Positions 5,760 to 9,820 of a stretch of DNA of 9,820 nucleotides are shown here, in pieces. The notes beneath the pieces were generated by a model, which ran no database searches, had not been told where the DNA came from, and saw only the letters and a list, made by a program, of their open reading frames with translations. The DNA lies in the NCBI GenBank assembly GCA_023429275.1, contig JAEYWB010000454.1, positions 1-9,820 of the forward strand, given 5' to 3'. The DNA is from Planctomycetota bacterium (lineage in GTDB: Bacteria; Planctomycetota; Planctomycetia; Planctomycetales; Planctomycetaceae). Made by a program: the position numbers and the translations under genes. Numbering within the stretch: position 1 is the stretch's first letter; the number at the start of each line of letters is the position of its first letter.

Positions 5760-8700
5760 ATGGCCGACATCACGCAGCTTCGAACGACTGTCGAGCATCT
5801 TCGCAAAGTCAGCCGCGCGCTCGCCCATCAGATCGAGTTCGAGATGACGCGGCTGGAAGCCACGGGGATCGCCCCGTCGTCGAAAACGCTCTCGGCGATC
5901 CATGAGTTCCGGTCATCCGTGGTGGCTCTCGGCAAGGCGGTTTCGCCGCGAAAAGGCCTCGACACGCTCGCCGAGATCGAGACTGCACTCGCCGCACTTT
6001 CCACGCACGAGGTCCGATCGCGGGTGCTCGATCCGATCATTGCGCTCGTCCACTCCGAGGATCCCGCGTTCCGTCCACTCGACGACCTGCAGAGAGCCGC
6101 CGTCCGCCTCGAGGGGGAGATCCAGCGCAACACGGCCTCCACGGAGACTCTCGCGGAACTCGCCTCGGGCAGGCATGCCTGGTGCAAGCTTCTGGAACTT
6201 TCCGTCAAGGGGCATGACCTCGGCGACGCGGCCTGGGGAGAATACTATGACGCAGTCGAGGCCACCCTCGGCCGTCAGATGGCAATCGCCGCAACACGCG
6301 GCAAGCTCAAGCTCCCGGACAAACTCGCCCGCGTGGTGATCGGCGAAGCTCCTCCCGGGCCGCCTCGAGAGTCGGTCGCCGTTCCTCGCGCCGAGGATCT
6401 CGACCCGCTCAACATTCATCGCCCGAGCCGACTCCCGGCCCAGGACTGCCGCGAGCCGGAGACGATCTTCGAGGAGAGCCCGTTCTCGGGGGTTCACAGC
6501 GGCCCCAGCGAAAGCGACCTGGCTCAACTTGATGAACTGGATGACCCCGACGCCGCTCAAGAGATCAGCCTTCGGGGTGTCGCCGACTTTCACGAGATCT
6601 TCGAAGACCTGACGCTCGACTCCGATGCGAGTTCAGTGACGAACGCTCCGGCGAGTGCAACGCCGCTCCCGGATCAGCATGACGATGCCGCGAACTCCCT
6701 GTCCGATCTTCGGAGCGGTTCGCCGCCAGACATGAAGACTCCGGTCGCCGAGGTCGGCGCGTCCTCGCAAGCGGAGATCGCATCGTCGGCCGACAGCGAT
6801 TCGCGGCTTGTCGGCGACGAGGTCCTGGCGCATCGTCGGCCTTCTGCCGCTGAAGGGATTGCCGCGGCCGAAGTCGCGACTCCTCGCAGCAAGTCCGAAA
6901 AACGTCTCGGAACGTCGTCGGCCGAGATGCCGCTCATCCCGTACTCAGGTAGCGGTGCGAGTGGAACGTTCGCGTCTCCGTTTGCCGCTGGCGGCGAGAC
7001 AGATTCCGCGTTTCAGACGACGCCGATCGGGAGCGGCCCGGACGACGACCGTCTGAGCGCCGGTGGAGGACGGCCCCCCGTCCCGGCTGAGCATGTCGAC
7101 ACTCCTGCTCCCTGCCCGCAGTGCGGAGGCGATACCTTTCCCGCCATGGCCCGCTGCCGAAACTGCGGGATGGTCCTTCAGAAGAGAGGAGCGGGAAACG
7201 AGTCGAGTGGAACGACTCACGTTGGAGCGTCATCGACGATCAGCGGACTGTTTCGCTCGGCTCCGGAGGCCAGCCCCCGTGAGCTCCTTGCGGGGGTTTC
7301 CGACGCGGACGGCATTCACAAGCCGGACTTCGAACTGAACACGGCCCCGCCGGCAAGCAATGAGGTCAAGACGCTGGATCGGTCCGCTTCGGCAAAGACC
7401 GATATCGTCTCCAGGCCTGAGGTCTCTGCCGGCACTTCTCCGGCAGATCGGAGACCGACCTCCCCTGCGGATCTGCAACCGGCCGGGAAGGCGAACGCGG
7501 CAACGGCGGACAAACAGGGATCCGGTGAGCCTTCGGACTCACGGTCATTCGAGGTCAAGGGGCAGAAAGGTGAGGCCAGCAAGCTCCTCACGATCTGTGA
7601 CTCGTGCGTTGCGGAGTTCCGGGTCCCGAGGGCTTTGGCAAGCCAGCCGGTTGCCTGTCCGAACTGTGGCGAAATGACGCTCGCCCCCGCCGCCGAGGCG
7701 ACGGACACCGATGTTCCGGTCACGACGACCGATGTCGACATCACCCTGTACACCGTGCGTCAGGCGGTCGAGGCGGCGCTCACAGCCGCGCCACCCGCTC
7801 CTCTTCTCCAGCGGGCCTGGGACAGGCCGCTCTCGAAGTCGCAGTGGAAAAGCCTGTCGGGGGCGATTTCCACCCTCTCTCCGACGGCCGGTCCGTTTGA
7901 ATGCGAGCGGGTCAAACCTCTGCTGGAGGTCCTCGGACAATCGGAAGACGAGCGGGCTGCGGAGTTGCTGCGGACCCGGCTCTCGGCGTTTCCGGCGACG
8001 CTCCAGGTGGAGGCGGTCAAGGCCCTCGAGCGCCTGCGCGATCCCGCCGCGCTGCCGCACATCATGCGGCTTCTCTACGAGGAGAAATCTCCGGCCATTG
8101 CCCCCGCCATCACGGCCCTTGCAGCGCTCGGAGATCTCCGGGCTGTTCAGCCTTTCCTCCTTCTTGCGGTGGCCTCGCCCGAGCATCGGACTCGCGTGAT
8201 GCTGGCGCTCGCGACCTATGGAGCAGGTGTCGCCACCGAGCTCTCCCGCTTCATTTCGGCCGACAATCCCGACGCAGTCCGGTTCGTGGCGATCGAGACG
8301 CTCGGCCGCCTGCAGTCAGTCAGGGCGATTCCTTCTCTGGTGACGGTCCTCAAGGAAGGACCGCGGCCCCTGCAGCGGGCCGCTGCAGAGGGATTGTCGC
8401 GGATCACCAGTAAGAAGGTGATCCGCCCGCTGATTGAAGCACTGCAGAACCCGGACGAGATCGTGCGTGTCCACGCCTCCGCAGGCCTTCGCGACAATCC
8501 CGATCCCAAGTCGGCCAGGTTCCTCATCCGGTCGCTCCGGGACAAATCGCTCGACGTCCGGAAGAATATCGTGGAGGCGATCGGAAAGTGCGGCGATGAA
8601 TCGATGGTCAACTCCCTGAAGAGGTTCCTCGTCGACCCGAGCCGTGACATGGTCGTGATCGCTGCCGAGGCCATCGGCCGCCTCGGACAGAACTCCGCCG

Positions 8701-9820
8701 TCCCGACACTCGTCAAGATGCTCGACGAGGAAGTCCGCACCAATGAAGACCGCGGTCTCATTCAGCGAATCTTCAAGGCGCTGCACACGCTCAAGGACCG
8801 AAGGTCGGTCGTACCGCTCATCGGGTATCTCGAATCGAGCGACGTCATGATCCGCCGCCGGGCGATCGAGGCGCTCGGTCCGATCCCCGATCCCGTCGCC
8901 CGTCGATCCCTCGAGAACACGCTCCGGACAGACCGGTCGGACGAGGTCCGGGCCGCCGCGGCACTCGCTCTCGGCGAGCAGGGCCAAAAGCACGCCATCC
9001 CCGCTCTCGAGAGCGCGCTCACGGGGACCGAGCGGGTCAAGGTCAATGCTCTCCAGGCGATCGGCATGCTCCAGGAGCGGACGTCATTCGCCAAGGTCGC
9101 CCCCCTTCTTCTCGACCCGAGTGCCCGGGTGCGACAGACAGCGGTCAGCTGCCTGGGGGCGATCCGGAATCCGGAAGCGGCGCCCCGGCTGATCGAGATG
9201 CTGCACGACACCGAGGCGGACGTCCGCAAGGCCGTCATGACGGCCCTGCCGCTTCTTGGCGAAAAGCGTTCGGAGGCGGAGCTTCTCGGGACCTCGAAGC
9301 CGAGGCCTGTCGCCGCCACGACCTCGGCCTCCAGCGCCTCCTTGCCGACGGTCATGCCCAGGACGTCGGGTTCCCGACGATCGATCATGTCCTCATTCAC
9401 CGACGTGACGGTCGGCCTCTTCGGCAATCCCTTTTCCAATCTCGGCGAGATCCCCTGGAAGAAGGCGGCCAGTATCGGCAGCGGAGTTGCGGCGGCAGTC
9501 GTGGCGGTGGTCTTCTTCGCCGCCCGTGGAGAGAGCCTTCCGCCGTACCGCCGCGCCTTTGTCGCTTCGACGGCGATCAGCAACGACGGCAAGTGGGCTG
9601 CGACCGGCCGAACGTCGCAGGGCGTCGAGATCTGGAACGTCGAGACAAAGTCGGTCACCGACTACAAACCGGCGCTCAACAACCACTACCTGACATTTAC
9701 GACAAAGAACGACAAAATCGCCTCCGTTGGAACGAACAATGTCGTCCTGGCCACACTCGGCCCGTCCGGACTTGTGACCGAGACGAAGGACCTCGGAAAC
9801 CACGCCGGACGGATCAAGCT
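5760..9820 (+). CDS. Giant zinc-ribbon/HEAT/TM/WD40-like protein, 3' partial
   Basis: One uninterrupted frame of 1353 codons runs off the window end. The start is ATG 5760: an in-frame TGA at 5754-5756 excludes an upstream extension, and AAGGA at 5743-5747 is a plausible though distant (12-base) ribosome site. Domains in order: (a) 1-183, a helical domain shared with the protein encoded at 5168; (b) about 190-450, an acidic, Ala/Ser/Pro-rich, probably disordered linker; (c) zinc ribbon 1 with C452, C455, C466 and C469; (d) another disordered linker; (e) zinc ribbon 2 with C613, C616, C633 and C636, similar to MJ0042-type fingers; (f) a helical lead-in from about 661, then about 14 HEAT-like repeats (749-1177) with recurrent DVRxxAxxALG-type helices; (g) a low-complexity linker; (h) one transmembrane helix (about 1236-1255) preceded by W1233-K-K; (i) the start of a beta-propeller-like region, with SNDGKWAATG and VEIWNVET (1274-1296) typical of a WD40 blade. 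With the N-terminal part cytoplasmic, the propeller would face the far side of the membrane. This suggests a membrane scaffold or sensor; no enzymatic domain is visible. The individual domain calls are stronger than the overall role. Confidence 0.88.
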   Translation, partial: MADITQLRTTVEHLRKVSRALAHQIEFEMTRLEATGIAPSSKTLSAIHEFRSSVVALGKAVSPRKGLDTLAEIETALAALSTHEVRSRVLDPIIALVHSEDPAFRPLDDLQRAAVRLEGEIQRNTASTETLAELASGRHAWCKLLELSVKGHDLGDAAWGEYYDAVEATLGRQMAIAATRGKLKLPDKLARVVIGEAPPGPPRESVAVPRAEDLDPLNIHRPSRLPAQDCREPETIFEESPFSGVHSGPSESDLAQLDELDDPDAAQEISLRGVADFHEIFEDLTLDSDASSVTNAPASATPLPDQHDDAANSLSDLRSGSPPDMKTPVAEVGASSQAEIASSADSDSRLVGDEVLAHRRPSAAEGIAAAEVATPRSKSEKRLGTSSAEMPLIPYSGSGASGTFASPFAAGGETDSAFQTTPIGSGPDDDRLSAGGGRPPVPAEHVDTPAPCPQCGGDTFPAMARCRNCGMVLQKRGAGNESSGTTHVGASSTISGLFRSAPEASPRELLAGVSDADGIHKPDFELNTAPPASNEVKTLDRSASAKTDIVSRPEVSAGTSPADRRPTSPADLQPAGKANAATADKQGSGEPSDSRSFEVKGQKGEASKLLTICDSCVAEFRVPRALASQPVACPNCGEMTLAPAAEATDTDVPVTTTDVDITLYTVRQAVEAALTAAPPAPLLQRAWDRPLSKSQWKSLSGAISTLSPTAGPFECERVKPLLEVLGQSEDERAAELLRTRLSAFPATLQVEAVKALERLRDPAALPHIMRLLYEEKSPAIAPAITALAALGDLRAVQPFLLLAVASPEHRTRVMLALATYGAGVATELSRFISADNPDAVRFVAIETLGRLQSVRAIPSLVTVLKEGPRPLQRAAAEGLSRITSKKVIRPLIEALQNPDEIVRVHASAGLRDNPDPKSARFLIRSLRDKSLDVRKNIVEAIGKCGDESMVNSLKRFLVDPSRDMVVIAAEAIGRLGQNSAVPTLVKMLDEEVRTNEDRGLIQRIFKALHTLKDRRSVVPLIGYLESSDVMIRRRAIEALGPIPDPVARRSLENTLRTDRSDEVRAAAALALGEQGQKHAIPALESALTGTERVKVNALQAIGMLQERTSFAKVAPLLLDPSARVRQTAVSCLGAIRNPEAAPRLIEMLHDTEADVRKAVMTALPLLGEKRSEAELLGTSKPRPVAATTSASSASLPTVMPRTSGSRRSIMSSFTDVTVGLFGNPFSNLGEIPWKKAASIGSGVAAAVVAVVFFAARGESLPPYRRAFVASTAISNDGKWAATGRTSQGVEIWNVETKSVTDYKPALNNHYLTFTTKNDKIASVGTNNVVLATLGPSGLVTETKDLGNHAGRIK

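Noticed and set aside
5913..9658. Long minus-strand frames (5913-6593, 7545-8186, 8316-8993, 8762-9658) and the forward frame 7901-8413
   Set aside because: All overlap the uninterrupted 1353-codon frame, which has clear zinc ribbons, HEAT repeats and a TM helix. They are shadows in GC-rich sequence.

Overview
The window reads as GC-rich chromosomal DNA from a planctomycete (Planctomycetota). This is inferred from three things: a DUF1559 pseudopilin-like protein with a [14 protein letters not shown] prepilin signal, a eukaryotic-type Ser/Thr kinase carrying a zinc ribbon and a membrane anchor, and a very long mosaic protein that combines zinc ribbons, HEAT repeats, one membrane segment and the start of a WD40-type region. 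No rRNA, tRNA, CRISPR array, insertion sequence or integration signature was seen.

Layout. (1) 1-174: no assignable gene. (2) 175-1524 (+): MacB/FtsX-type ABC transporter permease. (3) 1643-3142 (-), convergent with it: Ser/Thr protein kinase with a C-terminal zinc ribbon and one transmembrane helix. (4) 3143-3730: a 588-base divergent intergenic region with a cluster of small dyads upstream of the kinase and two mutually exclusive hairpins just upstream of the next gene. (5) 3731-4978 (+): DUF1559 prepilin-like protein with a strong ribosome binding site, followed by a clear stem-loop terminator at 5015-5050. (6) 5168-5710 (+): an unrecognised 180-residue protein. (7) 5760 to beyond 9820 (+): one uninterrupted reading frame of at least 1353 codons that leaves the window.

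The most interesting part is the 5168-9820 pair. The 180-residue protein is visibly homologous to the first ~183 residues of the giant protein: a 54-residue ungapped N-terminal match and a C-terminal block with 13 of 25 identical residues. A standalone copy of a domain therefore lies 49 bases upstream of the same domain fused to a long acidic linker, two zinc ribbons, about 14 HEAT-like repeats, a transmembrane helix and a WD40-like C-terminal region. The two are probably co-transcribed. The layout suggests a membrane-associated scaffold or sensor with a small partner that could pair with, or compete with, its N-terminal domain. That functional reading is inference. The kinase and the giant protein carry zinc ribbons with identical C-X2-C-X16-C-X2-C spacing, a form common in planctomycete regulatory proteins, so this is only a weak hint of a shared pathway.
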